Assembly (NCBI GenBank): GCA_902779125.1
Contig: CACZAC010000021.1
Location: 1-64,000, forward strand
Reading direction: 5' to 3'
Length of the DNA stretch: 64,000 nucleotides
From: an uncultured Bacteroidales bacterium
Lineage (GTDB): Bacteria > Bacteroidota > Bacteroidia > Bacteroidales > Muribaculaceae
Shown here piece after piece: positions 1-8,996 of this stretch (its first letter is position 1; each line of letters starts with the position of its first letter). Below the pieces are notes generated by a model. The model saw only the letters and a program-made list of their open reading frames with translations, ran no database searches and was not told the origin of the DNA. The position numbers were made by a program, and so were the translations under genes.

Positions 1-2288
1 GTCGTGTTAAACACCTGGAAGGCCATGGGAGCGCCCTGGTTCTCGTAGTTGACGGGGATGCGAGGCGTCACAAGCGTTGTGGCCTGGTCGCCGTCATACA
101 GGGTCCAGTCGCCCACGCCGTCGATGGCAAAGGGACGATAGGACTCGAAGTCATCGGTCACATAGGCCAACTCGCCCTGTGCCGGCTCTACCGACTGGCA
201 AGCCTCCCACATCAGGGTGATGTTATTGCCGCTGGTCGTGGCCGAGAGGTACTCGGGTGCTGGCAACTCATTGGGACGAACCGAGGTGGCTACCTCGGCA
301 CTCTTGTTGTTCTCGGGCATCATGTCGTCATTCCACTCTACCTCGACCTGCCAGTTGATAGACTCCGCGTCCGCATCGGCAACAGTGGCGGTATAGGTGG
401 CGGTGCCGCTCGTTGAGAAGCCGGCGGCAAGGGCCTGCTCGGTGACGCTCTGATAGAGTTCGCCGTCACGGTAAATGTTCACGGTGTAGTTCTGGGCCTC
501 CTGTGAACCGCGGTTCTGGATGTCATACTTCATCTCGAACTCCTCGCCCACGTTGACACGCTTCGGGTCGATGGTGAAGGCGGTAACTGCAAGGTCGTTC
601 TCGACGCTGGCTTCGCCGATGCGGATGTTGTCCACATACAAGTCACGGCGTGCTCCCATCTGGTCGCTCAGGGCTGAGGCCAGCAGACCGATGTTGGCAA
701 AGTTGGCATCAGCGTTCTTTGGCAGAATCACCTCGCACTCTACCCACTGGTCGGTCATCTCGTTGAGGAAGAACTGGGCATTCTCCACATCCTGCCACTC
801 GCCGCCGTCAAAGGAAACCTGCACCTGGATGTTGTCGTCAATCTCACCATCCCACTCGGGGTCATACCACGCGCTGCGGCCATAGTGGAACATGAACTTC
901 ATGGTGGGCACGTTCACGCTGTTCAGGTTGAGCATGGGCGAAACGAGGCGGCTGTGCGTGTCATAGTCGGCATACTGGCTCTCGGCAACGAGGAAACCGC
1001 CGTCATAGTCGGGCGCCTCAATCAGCGGCTCGCCAGTCCAGTCGTCATAGATGTCGCCCGTGGCATAGAAGTCAAAGTCGTGAACTTCGCCGTCCTGGGT
1101 CCAGTTCTCCTGCTCACCCCAGGCAAAAGAGGCCTTGTAGGGCAGGTCAAGGGGCTTGCCGGTAACCACGCTGTTGCTCTCGATAGCCTCTCCCTCATTG
1201 CCGTTATACAGCGGCGTGATGGTATAGTAGGCATTGACTTGGCCTTCGGTTACGGGAATGTTGTCGGTATAGGTGGTCTCGCTGGTGCCATCGGCAACCA
1301 CGCCGCTCGACTCGCTGTTGCGCTCCACGCGATAGGTAATCGCGCTGTAGTCAACATAGCCGCCGTTGACCGATTGTGTCGGCGCTTCCCAAGTCACGGT
1401 GATGCTCATGTCGTTATTCAGCTTGGCAACGGCATTCGAGGGTGCCACGGGCATATCCATGCCCACAAAAGCGGTCACCTCGACTGCACTGCCCTCGCCT
1501 TCACCATTGCGGGCAACGACACGGTAGGTGTTGAAGCCGTTCTCCACCTCGGTATCGGCATAGGTCAAAGCCTCACCGGGAGCAGGATTCTCAAAGGTCT
1601 TCTCCACCGCACCATTGACCAGCACATCGATAGCGGTGATTTCGCCCAAGGCTTCGCCAGCGGCAGTGACAGCGGGAGCGGTGAACGTCAGGGTGGCCTC
1701 ATTGGCACCGAGGTCAGCAGGTGTCAACACGACATCGGTCACCTCACCGGGAACGCCCTTCGACGATTTCTCGACAAGTTTCACGTTGTCAATCTCGACG
1801 CGGTGCTGCTCGGGCTCACTGTAGGCATAGAAGGCAAGGCGATAAGTGCCGCTAGTGGCAGCATACACCTTGACGGTCTTATCGCCCGAGTCGCTCTTCA
1901 CCACGCTGGGATAATCGGCGAGCACCTGAGTGAACGAGGCGGGATCGGTGCTGGTGCCAAGCAGGACTCGCAGGTTCTCGGTCTTGGACAGCACGCCCAT
2001 GTAGAACGTCAGTTCATAAACATTGTTGGCATCCAGCTCAAATTCCGGCGAAATGTAGTAATCATCGCCTGGAAGGCCGGTCTGATAGTCGAGCATGTAG
2101 GCGGCCATGCCATTGAGATACTCCCACGTGCGACCGCCGTTCTGGTCCACGATGGTCCAGGAGTCGAATGCTTCCTGCGTGTCGAAGGTCTCTTCGAGCA
2201 GGACATCACCAGGGTTTGCCCACACGGCTGTTGTGGCAAACGCCATAAGACCCACAAATAGGGCCCTTAAAGTAATTCCTTTTACCAT
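1..2288 (-). CDS. Secreted multidomain adhesin-like protein (choice-of-anchor J, FN3), 3' end outside window
   Basis: Reading down from an ATG at 2288 the frame stays open to the window edge (762 complete codons), so the C-terminus is missing. The first 25 residues are a signal peptide (MVKGITLRALFVGLMAFATT, then AVWA). Residues about 30-170 (LLEETFDTQEAFDSW... YYISPEFEL) and about 380-560 resemble choice-of-anchor J/cleaved-adhesin jelly-roll domains. Fibronectin-III-like stretches (ITVTWEAPTQSV, ITLMWEACQSVEP) lie between and after them, plus a CARDB-like segment (VNVGEEFEMKYDIQNRGS). These domains occur in surface and secreted proteins of Bacteroidetes, often with a C-terminal sorting domain, which would be outside the window. 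Exact function unknown. Several long shadow frames on the other strand were ignored because only this frame has a signal peptide and recognisable domains. Confidence 0.85.
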   Translation of the reverse strand, partial: MVKGITLRALFVGLMAFATTAVWANPGDVLLEETFDTQEAFDSWTIVDQNGGRTWEYLNGMAAYMLDYQTGLPGDDYYISPEFELDANNVYELTFYMGVLSKTENLRVLLGTSTDPASFTQVLADYPSVVKSDSGDKTVKVYAATSGTYRLAFYAYSEPEQHRVEIDNVKLVEKSSKGVPGEVTDVVLTPADLGANEATLTFTAPAVTAAGEALGEITAIDVLVNGAVEKTFENPAPGEALTYADTEVENGFNTYRVVARNGEGEGSAVEVTAFVGMDMPVAPSNAVAKLNNDMSITVTWEAPTQSVNGGYVDYSAITYRVERNSESSGVVADGTSETTYTDNIPVTEGQVNAYYTITPLYNGNEGEAIESNSVVTGKPLDLPYKASFAWGEQENWTQDGEVHDFDFYATGDIYDDWTGEPLIEAPDYDGGFLVAESQYADYDTHSRLVSPMLNLNSVNVPTMKFMFHYGRSAWYDPEWDGEIDDNIQVQVSFDGGEWQDVENAQFFLNEMTDQWVECEVILPKNADANFANIGLLASALSDQMGARRDLYVDNIRIGEASVENDLAVTAFTIDPKRVNVGEEFEMKYDIQNRGSQEAQNYTVNIYRDGELYQSVTEQALAAGFSTSGTATYTATVADADAESINWQVEVEWNDDMMPENNKSAEVATSVRPNELPAPEYLSATTSGNNITLMWEACQSVEPAQGELAYVTDDFESYRPFAIDGVGDWTLYDGDQATTLVTPRIPVNYENQGAPMAFQVFNT

Positions 2289-2465
2289 AAAAAGCGTAAT
2301 AATGTTGATTAAACGAAAAAAATTGTATAAACCACCGCAAATATACTGATACTTGCCAATTTACACCTCATAACCTTATATTAAAAAATGAAAAAAATGA
2401 TTTTTTTCTTCTTCACCGAGCAATCTGATATATTGGCTTCGCCGAGCTATAGGTCCATGAAATGA

Positions 2466-2498
2466 GCTGTTGGCCCCACCTCCTGTGGGGTCAACAGC
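2466..2498 (-). terminator. Strong hairpin downstream of the cupin gene
   Basis: Arms 2466-2479 and 2485-2498 pair over 14 positions with one G.T, around a 5-nt loop (CTCCT). It follows the stop codon of the minus-strand cupin gene at 2511. There is no clear T-run after it in that direction, so it may be a processing/stability hairpin rather than a classic terminator. Confidence 0.5.
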
Positions 2499-2510
2499 CA
2501 TATCTTTGCC

Positions 2511-2924
2511 TTATTTTTTTATCTCAAGAATCCCGTCCGCTTCATGCTCGACAAAAGGTCCCTCCTTGCATTCCAGCAGCACACATGGCTCCGAACACTC
2601 AAGGCTATGCCACACGTTCTTCGGGATGTCAACGCCGTATCGGCCCTCTTCATGACTCAGCACACAGGACTCCACGACCTCGCCATCGTCATTGTATATC
2701 AGCACCTTCACCCTGCCCTTCAATATCACAAAGGTCTCATCCTTGGTGGGATGATGATGGACAGGGACCTGGGTACCAGGCTCCAAGGCATTGAGAAAAC
2801 GATGGCATTTGTCTTCAAGGCTCTGATGGAAATTATAGTTCTTCCTCAGCCTGGGCGACTTTTTCGCCTCCTCAGCCAAATCATTCACCAATTGTTCGTC
2901 TATAACCTTAATAAACACCGACAT
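2511..2924 (-). CDS. WbuC-family cupin-fold metalloprotein
   Basis: The 137-residue product matches the WbuC cupin family in length and pattern. An N-terminal helical stretch with SPRLRKNYNFH precedes the cupin core, where metal-binding histidines sit in PGTQVPVHHHPTKDETFVILKGRVKV and a second cupin motif is GVDIPKNVWHSLEC. WbuC-type proteins are found beside polysaccharide biosynthesis genes in other bacteria, and their reaction is not settled. I start at the ATG at 2924; an in-frame TTG two codons upstream is less likely. There are no sugar-nucleotide genes next to it here, so the pathway link is not supported locally. Confidence 0.8.
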   Translation of the reverse strand: MSVFIKVIDEQLVNDLAEEAKKSPRLRKNYNFHQSLEDKCHRFLNALEPGTQVPVHHHPTKDETFVILKGRVKVLIYNDDGEVVESCVLSHEEGRYGVDIPKNVWHSLECSEPCVLLECKEGPFVEHEADGILEIKK

Positions 2925-2941
2925 AACCAATTCAAATAAAA

Positions 2942-3110
2942 CTTAGCCCCTTAGCATGGGCAAGAGAGTGCGGAGCCCCTCTAAACCCTAAACTCTAAAC
3001 CGCGAGCAACGCTCGCATCAAATATCTTAGCGCCTTAGCGTGGGGCAAAAGAGTGCGGAGCCCCTCTAAACCCTAAACTCTAAACTCTAAACTGCGAGCG
3101 CAGCGAGCAT
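2942..3110. repeat. Direct repeat of about 80 nt with CTCTAAACCCTAAA core
   Basis: Copies at 2942-3018 and 3026-3110 share CTTAGCsCCTTAGC, GAGTGCGGAGCCCCTCTAAA, then runs of CTAAACCCTAAACTCTAAAC and a GC hairpin-like tail (CGCGAGCAACGCTCGCAT and TGCGAGCGCAGCGAGCAT). The second copy has one extra CTCTAAA unit. The 29 nt at 3064-3092 recur exactly, in reverse complement, at 63284-63312. Confidence 0.85.
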
Positions 3111-3112
3111 AA

Positions 3113-3628
3113 CTACAGTTTGCCCACGAGTTCTTCTATCTTCTGCTTCGTGGCATCGGTCTTCTGCTCGTTGACCGTGGCGGTCACGATGCCGCTGTCC
3201 TCAACCTTCCAGTAGTTGCAGATGTCGCGATACTCAGCCTTGGCTCCGTCATACACGCCCGGAGAATAAGAGGACAAGAGCAGTGCCATCTTCTTCACCT
3301 TGGCGGGACTGTTCACGCAGTACATGCGCTGGATGGGCACCTGAATCTGTGCGTTCATCGTGAAGTAATAGATAGGGGCAGCCAGGACCAGCACCTCGGC
3401 TTCAGCCATCAGCGGATAGAGCTCCTGCATGTCGTCCTGCTGGATGCAGGCGCCGTTGCCCTTGCCGTGGCAATACTCACACGCCAGGCAGCCCGCAATC
3501 TTCTTCTTCGACACGTTCACCAGCGTCACTTCATGACCTGCTGCCTCGGCAGCCTTCTTATACTCTTCAGCCATCCAGGCTGTGTTGCCGTTTGCTCTAG
3601 GAGAGCTTTGTAAAATCAGGATGTTCAT
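3113..3628 (-). CDS. Flavodoxin-family / NADPH-dependent FMN reductase-like protein
   Basis: A 171-residue cytoplasmic protein with a flavodoxin-like fold. The N-terminal MNILILQSSPRANGNTAWMAE holds the strand and phosphate-binding loop (SSPRANGNT) that contacts FMN, and APIYYFTMNAQIQVPIQRM is the second flavin-contact loop of the NADPH-dependent FMN reductase/iron-sulfur flavoprotein group. Cys residues in GCLACEYCHGKGNGAC resemble the compact cysteine cluster of iron-sulfur flavoproteins, so bound [4Fe-4S] is possible. It probably reduces flavin, quinone or disulfide-type substrates with NAD(P)H. It appears to be a single-gene unit; the real electron acceptor cannot be told from sequence. 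Confidence 0.8.
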   Translation of the reverse strand: MNILILQSSPRANGNTAWMAEEYKKAAEAAGHEVTLVNVSKKKIAGCLACEYCHGKGNGACIQQDDMQELYPLMAEAEVLVLAAPIYYFTMNAQIQVPIQRMYCVNSPAKVKKMALLLSSYSPGVYDGAKAEYRDICNYWKVEDSGIVTATVNEQKTDATKQKIEELVGKL

Positions 3629-3767
3629 AATGGTAGTTTTTTAGTTATTAGTTAAACGTGAGTCCAATGAAAATTCTTCATTTCAGATGCAAAGATAGCA
3701 ATTATTCTTGACATTTATCACATTTATATATTTATAAACAACAATTTTTCAATTTCGCCCCCACATC

Positions 3768-3912
3768 ACCGCGACAGCGTCCCTCTATGCCGCGGCTCCC
3801 GCCGCGGCCACCCCGTCCAGTATGTGGCATTGTCAACCCCACCACCGGCACCACCGCCGGCGACCCACCGCGACAGCGTCCCTCTATGCCGCGGCTCCCG
3901 CCGCGGCCACCC
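3768..3912. repeat. Two copies of the GC palindrome plus a degenerate GTGGC palindrome
   Basis: Copies at 3787-3809 and 3886-3908 share the leader CGCGACAGCGTCCCTCT and two GCCGCGGC arms around TCCC. Between them lies a degenerate copy (near 3824-3842) of the GTGGC/GCCAC palindrome that is perfect at 21545-21563. Confidence 0.9.
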
Positions 3913-4316
3913 TCATTAAAATTTAAATCTTTACTTTAATTCCCATTACATTTCTTGCGATTTTCCAATACTTTGCGCAGTATTTACACTACCGCCTTGC
4001 CCATATCAACCTCAGCGGTATGTTTCCCGTTGACAAAATGGCACCGCAGGAATTTTCCCGAGAAAAATCACTTTTCACGATGCAGGTAACCGCAGTAGCA
4101 TCGACAAGCATCGGCACCTCTCTAAACTCTCAGGAAACCCATTGGCCTCATTTCCCTCCAGTAAAAAAGACCATATCAACCATCTTTAGCCACCTGCACT
4201 GCACACAATACCGCACTACTTAGTCCAATAGGAAGCGATAACGACTTGATAATACGCTCATTCACTCTAAACCTGAAAACACCTTGTAAAAAAAATATAA
4301 AAAAAATGCTTAAAAA

Positions 4317-4348
4317 TTTACTGATTTAAAATATTATTTATAACTTTG
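4317..4348 (+). promoter_or_regulatory. sigma-ABfr-type promoter of the 4469 gene
   Basis: TTTA at 4317-4320, 20 nt, TAACTTTG at 4341-4348. Transcription would start near 4355, leaving a 5' untranslated leader of about 115 nt. Confidence 0.6.
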
Positions 4349-4468
4349 CGACCATAAATAAAACCGAATTATTGTGTTCAAACTACCAACATAGCTTAAA
4401 CATAACTAGAATTTATACTACTGTTTTTAATTACTTTTTATTATTAACCACTTAATTTATTCAGTTTT

Positions 4469-6346
4469 ATGAAGAAATTATTAGTACTTTTGTTTACCGC
4501 AGCTGTTGCTCTCGGCGCTTCTGCAGGTGTGAACAACATGCGCATCAACACCAAGATGAGCAAGACTAACGTGAAGGAAATGAAGGCTCAGGTTATGGAC
4601 CGTCAGATCCTGAAGAAAGGTGCTGTTCAGGACTTGAACGTTTTGCAGCTCAACGCTTTTGACGCAACTGCTCGTCCCAAGACCAACCACGCTCTGAAGG
4701 AGGGTGACACCTATTTCTGGGATTTCGAAGATGAAGCTCAGGCTAGCGACTGGACTGTTCTCGACGAGGACGGCGACGGCTTCAACTGGGAACTCATCAC
4801 TGGTGACGGCCTCACCACCCACAGCGGTGCCTATGTAATGTCATCCGCTAGCTATGACAATCCCACCTACACCGTGCTCTATCCCAACAACTGGCTCGTA
4901 TCGCCCTGGCTGCCCCTCCACGGCTACCTCGCATTCTATGCTTGTGGTCAGGATCCCAGCTATGCAGCTGAGGTATTCGGTGTTTACATCTACACCGCTT
5001 CCGATCCCGAGTGGAAGCAGATTGGTGCTGACGTCACCGTTACCGGCAACATGAAGCTTTATGCTTATGACCTCAGCGAGTATGAGGGTACCGAAGGTAC
5101 TCTGGCTATCGTTCACCACAACGTATCCGACATGTTCCGTCTGAACGTGGACGACATCACCATCGGTGACTTTGAGTACGTGCCCGAGCCCGAGCCCGAG
5201 ACTCCCACCGTTATCGAGAACATCCCCGATGGTCTCAACGTGATGACCTTCAACCGCAACACTGGCTACATCGCTAGCTCAATCTTCGGCATCAGCGCTG
5301 GTCACACCGATGGCAAGCTCAACGTTGCTTTCGACGAGGAGAATGGTGAGGTTTACATCCAGAACCCCCTCTGGTGGACCGACAGCTACAACACTTGGGT
5401 AAAGGGTACCTATACCGTTAACGAGGATGGCACTTGCCTGCTCTCTATCCCCACCGGCCAGTACCTGTATTGGAGTGATTCTTATCAGTATGGTATCCAG
5501 CTCATGTGGGGTTACAGCTACACCTACATTGATGGTCAGGATCCCGACACCGGCGAAGACCTCTACTACCTGGGCACCGCAGTTGACGACCGCGCTGAGG
5601 AAATCGAATTCCTCCTCGACGGCAACAACCTCTACCTCCTCAACGGTGAGGGTGACATCGATGCCGAGTTCCCCGAGTGGGCTAACGCTACCGGTATGAT
5701 GGGTATCTACAGCGACGACCTCAGCTTCATCTCTATCGAGTTCGCTAACGCCGAGGCTCCCGTGGGCGAGGTATTCGAATATGTTGATGCTATTCCCGCT
5801 AATCCCACCGCTGACGAGTGGTATGACTGTGGTGACGAGAGTGGTTACAGCCGCTTCTACTTCACTCTGCCCACCACCGACGTTGATGGCAACAAGATCG
5901 CTCCCGAGTACCTGAGCTACAGCATCTACACCGACAACGACCAGATCTTCACCTTCGACTACGACACTTACTACTATGACTTTGAGAACTTCGGTATCTA
6001 CGAGGATCTCACCGTTATCCCCTACGAGATGTACGTAAGTGGCTATGACTTCCGTCCTGGCTATTGCTACTTCTATCGCACCAACGAGGGTGACAACCCC
6101 ATGTTCGAGAACCGCATTGGTATCCAGGTACACTATGGTAAGGATCGCGCTATCAACTCCAGCGACATCGTTTACCTCGAAGTGTTCCCCAGCTCAAGCG
6201 TGAACGAGCTCAACGCTGGCAAGACTGTTGCTAACGTTCGCTACTTCAACGTTGCTGGTCAGGAGATGGCTCAGCCCCAGGGCATGACCATCAAGGTTAC
6301 CACCTACACCGATGGTACCACCAGCGCTGCTAAGGTTGTGAAGTAA
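4469..6346 (+). CDS. Secreted choice-of-anchor J protein with C-terminal sorting-type domain
   Basis: A 625-residue exported protein of unknown activity. Signal peptide: MKKLLVLLFTAAVALGASAG. Residues about 82-235 (TYFWDFEDEAQASDWTVLDE... NNWLVSPWLPL) look like a choice-of-anchor J domain. The rest is acidic and rich in Tyr/Asp. The last 45 residues (NVRYFNVAGQEMAQPQGMTI followed by KVTTYTDGTTSAAKVVK) form a conserved tail like the C-terminal secretion/sorting domains of Bacteroidetes (type IX-like), shared with the proteins at 15968-16945 and 39275-40498. Residues about 450-625 are paralogous to the 39275-40498 protein (FYRTNEGDNPMFENRIGIQV versus FYRTNMGDNPMFDWRIGIQV). Codon choice is strongly biased (GCT, GGT, AAC), suggesting high expression. 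Confidence 0.8.
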   Translation: MKKLLVLLFTAAVALGASAGVNNMRINTKMSKTNVKEMKAQVMDRQILKKGAVQDLNVLQLNAFDATARPKTNHALKEGDTYFWDFEDEAQASDWTVLDEDGDGFNWELITGDGLTTHSGAYVMSSASYDNPTYTVLYPNNWLVSPWLPLHGYLAFYACGQDPSYAAEVFGVYIYTASDPEWKQIGADVTVTGNMKLYAYDLSEYEGTEGTLAIVHHNVSDMFRLNVDDITIGDFEYVPEPEPETPTVIENIPDGLNVMTFNRNTGYIASSIFGISAGHTDGKLNVAFDEENGEVYIQNPLWWTDSYNTWVKGTYTVNEDGTCLLSIPTGQYLYWSDSYQYGIQLMWGYSYTYIDGQDPDTGEDLYYLGTAVDDRAEEIEFLLDGNNLYLLNGEGDIDAEFPEWANATGMMGIYSDDLSFISIEFANAEAPVGEVFEYVDAIPANPTADEWYDCGDESGYSRFYFTLPTTDVDGNKIAPEYLSYSIYTDNDQIFTFDYDTYYYDFENFGIYEDLTVIPYEMYVSGYDFRPGYCYFYRTNEGDNPMFENRIGIQVHYGKDRAINSSDIVYLEVFPSSSVNELNAGKTVANVRYFNVAGQEMAQPQGMTIKVTTYTDGTTSAAKVVK

Positions 6347-6390
6347 TCCACTAACCTTTAAGGCTAAATGTCCCTAACGGGACAAAAACG

Positions 6391-6427
6391 GTAGAGACGC
6401 AAAAATTTGCGTCTCTACTTGTTTTTT
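6391..6427 (+). terminator. Rho-independent terminator after the 4469 gene
   Basis: Perfect 13-bp stem (6391-6403 with 6406-6418, GTAGAGACGCAAA arm) with a 2-nt loop, followed by TTGTTTTTT. A smaller hairpin TGTCCC/GGGACA lies just before it (6369-6384). Confidence 0.85.
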
Positions 6428-6454
6428 GTCGCAAAAAAGCATTATTTTTGTGCT

Positions 6455-6916
6455 ATGGATAAAAACAAGACTTACCAACTCCTAGCCAAGCAGGTCGAGA
6501 GCCTCATCGAGGGCGAGAACAACACCACAGGACAACTGGCCAACGCTGCCGCTATCATCCACGAGACAATGGGATGGTGGTGGACAGGCTTTTACCTCGT
6601 CATTGACGGGGAACTCCAGCTCGGACCCTTCCAGGGACCAGTCGCCTGTTACCGCATCAAGCCGGGACGCGGAGTGTGCGGAACAGCATGGCAGCAGAAC
6701 CGCACCATCGTCGTCCCCGACGTCGAGCAGTTCCAGGGACACATCGCCTGCAGCAGCCTATCACGCAGCGAAATCGTCGTCCCCCTGCATGACCCGCAGG
6801 GAAACGTCATCGGCGTGCTAGATATCGACAGCAAGGACGTCGCCACATTCGACGACGTGGATGCCCAGGGGCTAGAAGCCATCGCACGCATCATCACGCG
6901 ACACGCCTTCAAGTAA
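6455..6916 (+). CDS. Free methionine-(R)-sulfoxide reductase (GAF domain)
   Basis: A 153-residue single GAF-domain protein that reduces free methionine-R-sulfoxide, part of oxidative damage repair in the cytoplasm. The three family cysteines are present: Cys65 (VACYRIKPGRG), Cys75 (GVCGTAW) and Cys99 (HIACSSLSRSEIVVP), with the ending GVLDIDSKDVATFDDVD typical of the family. The ATG at 6455 was chosen over an in-frame upstream start at 6407 because the latter lies inside the preceding terminator. A TATTTTTG box at 6443-6450 lies directly before the start. rarA follows after 24 nt, and yraN after that, so the three may be co-transcribed. Confidence 0.88.
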   Translation: MDKNKTYQLLAKQVESLIEGENNTTGQLANAAAIIHETMGWWWTGFYLVIDGELQLGPFQGPVACYRIKPGRGVCGTAWQQNRTIVVPDVEQFQGHIACSSLSRSEIVVPLHDPQGNVIGVLDIDSKDVATFDDVDAQGLEAIARIITRHAFK

Positions 6917-6940
6917 TCAGTTAATCCCAACAATTCCACT

Positions 6941-8248
6941 ATGAGCTACGAACCTCTTGCTGAACGCCTTCGGCCCCGCTCTCTCGACGATTACATCGGC
7001 CAGCGGCACCTCGTCGGCGACGGCGCCGTACTGCGACGCATGATCGAGAGCGGCAACATCTCTTCTTTCATACTGTGGGGCCCTCCTGGCGTCGGCAAGA
7101 CAACCCTCGCACGCATCATCGCCGAGCAGACCAAGGTGCCCTTCTACACGCTCAGCGCCGTCACCTCGGGCGTGAAAGACGTTCGTGAAGTCCTCGACCG
7201 ATGCCAGGCCGACGCCCGCAGCGTCTTCTCCAAGGGACGCCCCATCCTCTTCATCGACGAGATTCACCGCTTCAACAAGTCACAGCAGGACTCTCTGCTC
7301 GGCGCCGTCGAGCGCGGCACAGTAACCCTCATCGGAGCCACTACCGAGAACCCCTCCTTCGAGGTCATCCGCCCGTTGCTCTCCAGAGCACAGGTCTACG
7401 TCCTCAACCCCCTCGACCGCGACGACCTCCTCCAGCTGCTCGACCACGCCATCAAGACCGACAAGATGTTCCAGGACCGCGAAATCCGCATCGAGCAGAC
7501 CGAAGCCCTGCTGCGCTTCTCGGCAGGAGATGCACGCAAGCTCCTCAACATCCTCGACCTCATCATGCAGTCCCTGCAGGACGGCGAGCCCTTCGTCATC
7601 AACGACGACATCGTCACCAGCCGACTGCAGCAGACCCCCCTCGCCTTCGACAAGGGAGGCGAAATGCACTACGACATCATCTCAGCCTTCATCAAGAGCA
7701 TTCGCGGCAGCGACCCCGACGCCGCCGTCTATTGGCTCGCACGGCTCATCGCGGGCGGCGAGGACCCCAAATTCATCGCACGCCGCCTTTGCATTCTCGC
7801 CGCCGAGGACATCGGTCTCGCCAACCCCAACGCCCTGCTCTTGGCAAACGCCACCTTCGACATCATCAACAAAATCGGATGGCCCGAAGGACGCATCCCC
7901 CTCAGCGAATGCGCCATCTACCTGGCTACCAGCGCCAAGAGCAACAGTGCCTACCTCGCCATCGACGACGCCTTGGCGCTCGTCAACAACACCGGCAACG
8001 CCCCAGTTCCACTCCACCTGCGCAACGCGCCCACGGGCCTGATGAAACAACTCGGCTACGGCAAGGACTACATGTACGCCCACGACTACCCCGGCCACTT
8101 TGTCCGCCAGCAGTACATGCCCGAGGAACTCCACCACCCCCAAATCTGGCACCCCCAAGACAACCCCGCCGAGAACCAGATGACCGCACGCCAGCAAGCA
8201 CGCTGGGGCACACGGCCAGACGACGGCAACGCTCCTAAAAAAGATTAA
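6941..8248 (+). CDS. rarA: Replication-associated recombination protein RarA (AAA+ ATPase)
   Basis: 435 residues, the usual length for RarA/MgsA. It acts at stalled replication forks and is related to clamp loaders. Walker A is GPPGVGKT (residues 47-54), Walker B is LFIDEIHRF (103-111), sensor 1 is GATTENPSFE (132-141) and the arginine-containing RPLLSRAQVY follows. The C-terminal tetramerisation region (HYDIISAFIKSIRGSDPDAA, then YWLARLIAGGEDP) is intact. It sits between the fRMsr gene (24 nt upstream) and yraN (33 nt downstream) on the same strand. Confidence 0.95.
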   Translation: MSYEPLAERLRPRSLDDYIGQRHLVGDGAVLRRMIESGNISSFILWGPPGVGKTTLARIIAEQTKVPFYTLSAVTSGVKDVREVLDRCQADARSVFSKGRPILFIDEIHRFNKSQQDSLLGAVERGTVTLIGATTENPSFEVIRPLLSRAQVYVLNPLDRDDLLQLLDHAIKTDKMFQDREIRIEQTEALLRFSAGDARKLLNILDLIMQSLQDGEPFVINDDIVTSRLQQTPLAFDKGGEMHYDIISAFIKSIRGSDPDAAVYWLARLIAGGEDPKFIARRLCILAAEDIGLANPNALLLANATFDIINKIGWPEGRIPLSECAIYLATSAKSNSAYLAIDDALALVNNTGNAPVPLHLRNAPTGLMKQLGYGKDYMYAHDYPGHFVRQQYMPEELHHPQIWHPQDNPAENQMTARQQARWGTRPDDGNAPKKD

Positions 8249-8281
8249 ACAATCACTTTAAAGAACAATATACAACACAAT

Positions 8282-8662
8282 ATGTCTCAGCGAGGTAAAC
8301 TAGGAAAAGAAGGCGAACAGGCAGCTTGCGATTTCCTCATCAGCAAGGGTTACACCGTGCGCGAGACCAACTGGCGAATGGGCCACCTCGAGATAGACAT
8401 CATCGCACAAGAACCCCAAGCCAACACCCTCCACATCGTCGAAGTCAAGACCCGAACCACCGACCTCCACTTCGATCCCATGCAAGCCATCACCAAGGCC
8501 AAAATCCGCAACCTCGTCAACGCCGCCAACAGTTACATCGCCTACTACAACCTCCCCATGGCCATCCAGTACGACGTCATGATCCTCATCGGCACCCCAC
8601 CCAACCTCCACATCCAATTCATCCCCAACGCCTTCCAGCCCCCACTCCGCACCCTCCGTTAA
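8282..8662 (+). CDS. YraN-family (UPF0102) nuclease-fold protein
   Basis: 126 residues with the UPF0102 pattern: GKLGKEGEQAACDFLISKGY, then NWRMGHLEIDIIAQE and LHIVEVKTRT. The E...EID...EVK arrangement resembles the restriction-endonuclease-like (PD-D/E-x-K) core, suggesting a Holliday-junction-resolvase-type fold. The true substrate of the family is poorly known. Its position behind rarA fits a role in DNA maintenance. Confidence 0.88.
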   Translation: MSQRGKLGKEGEQAACDFLISKGYTVRETNWRMGHLEIDIIAQEPQANTLHIVEVKTRTTDLHFDPMQAITKAKIRNLVNAANSYIAYYNLPMAIQYDVMILIGTPPNLHIQFIPNAFQPPLRTLR

Positions 8663-8996
8663 AAAAAAACCACCGCCATCCCCGCCATGCCACCCCCGCG
8701 ACAGCGCCATCCCCGCCCCCGCGACAGGGTCGACTATGCCGCGGCTCCCGCCGCGGCCACACAGCCCGGTCCCCCATGCCGCGGCTCCGCCGCGGCCACA
8801 AGCAGCCATGTCCCGTGGGCGGCGGCTTTGCCGCCGTCACCACCAGCCCGCGCCCTTGCAGCCCGGTCCCCCATGCCGCGGCTAAGCCGCGGCCCCATCA
8901 CCACCATGTCTCGCGAGCACGAGCACGCCCCCGCCGCAACCGCGACAGGGTCCACTATGCCGCGGCTCCCGCCGCGGCCCCAACAATTAACTAAGA
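8663..8996. repeat. GC palindrome array between convergent yraN and the sensor kinase
   Basis: Four palindrome copies at 8736-8758, 8776-8797, 8873-8893 and 8957-8979, with loops TCCC, TCC, TAA and TCCC. A second palindrome type, GGCGGC-TTT-GCCGCC, lies at 8821-8835 after CCCGTGG. Leaders of the form CGCGACAGGGTCGACT precede the first and (as TCCACT) last copies. No gene seen. Confidence 0.9.

Larger units (their letters stand above)
3629..4468. other. 840-nt gene-free stretch with GC palindromes and a promoter
   Basis: Holds the upstream region of the flavodoxin gene, a pair of GC-rich palindromic repeats (3768-3912) and an AT-rich part carrying the promoter of the next gene (4317-4348). 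A 67-codon open frame at 4020-4223 has no signal, domain or ribosome site that I trust. Confidence 0.6.

Noticed and set aside
885-2261. Long plus-strand frame of 458 codons
   Set aside because: Antisense shadow of the adhesin-like gene; no start signal or domain, while the minus frame has a signal peptide and FN3/choice-of-anchor J pattern.
2942-3110. Telomere-like CCCTAAA repeats
   Set aside because: Only two short units within an 80-nt tandem repeat in the chromosome; no sign of a linear end.
4020-4223. 67-codon open frame upstream of the 4469 gene
   Set aside because: No ribosome site, domain or hydrophobic signal; probably chance.
5279-6133. 284-codon minus frame
   Set aside because: Shadow of the highly codon-biased secreted gene at 4469-6346.
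7201-8238. 345-codon frame overlapping rarA
   Set aside because: Arg/Pro-rich out-of-frame reading of a C-rich gene; rarA is complete on the other frame.
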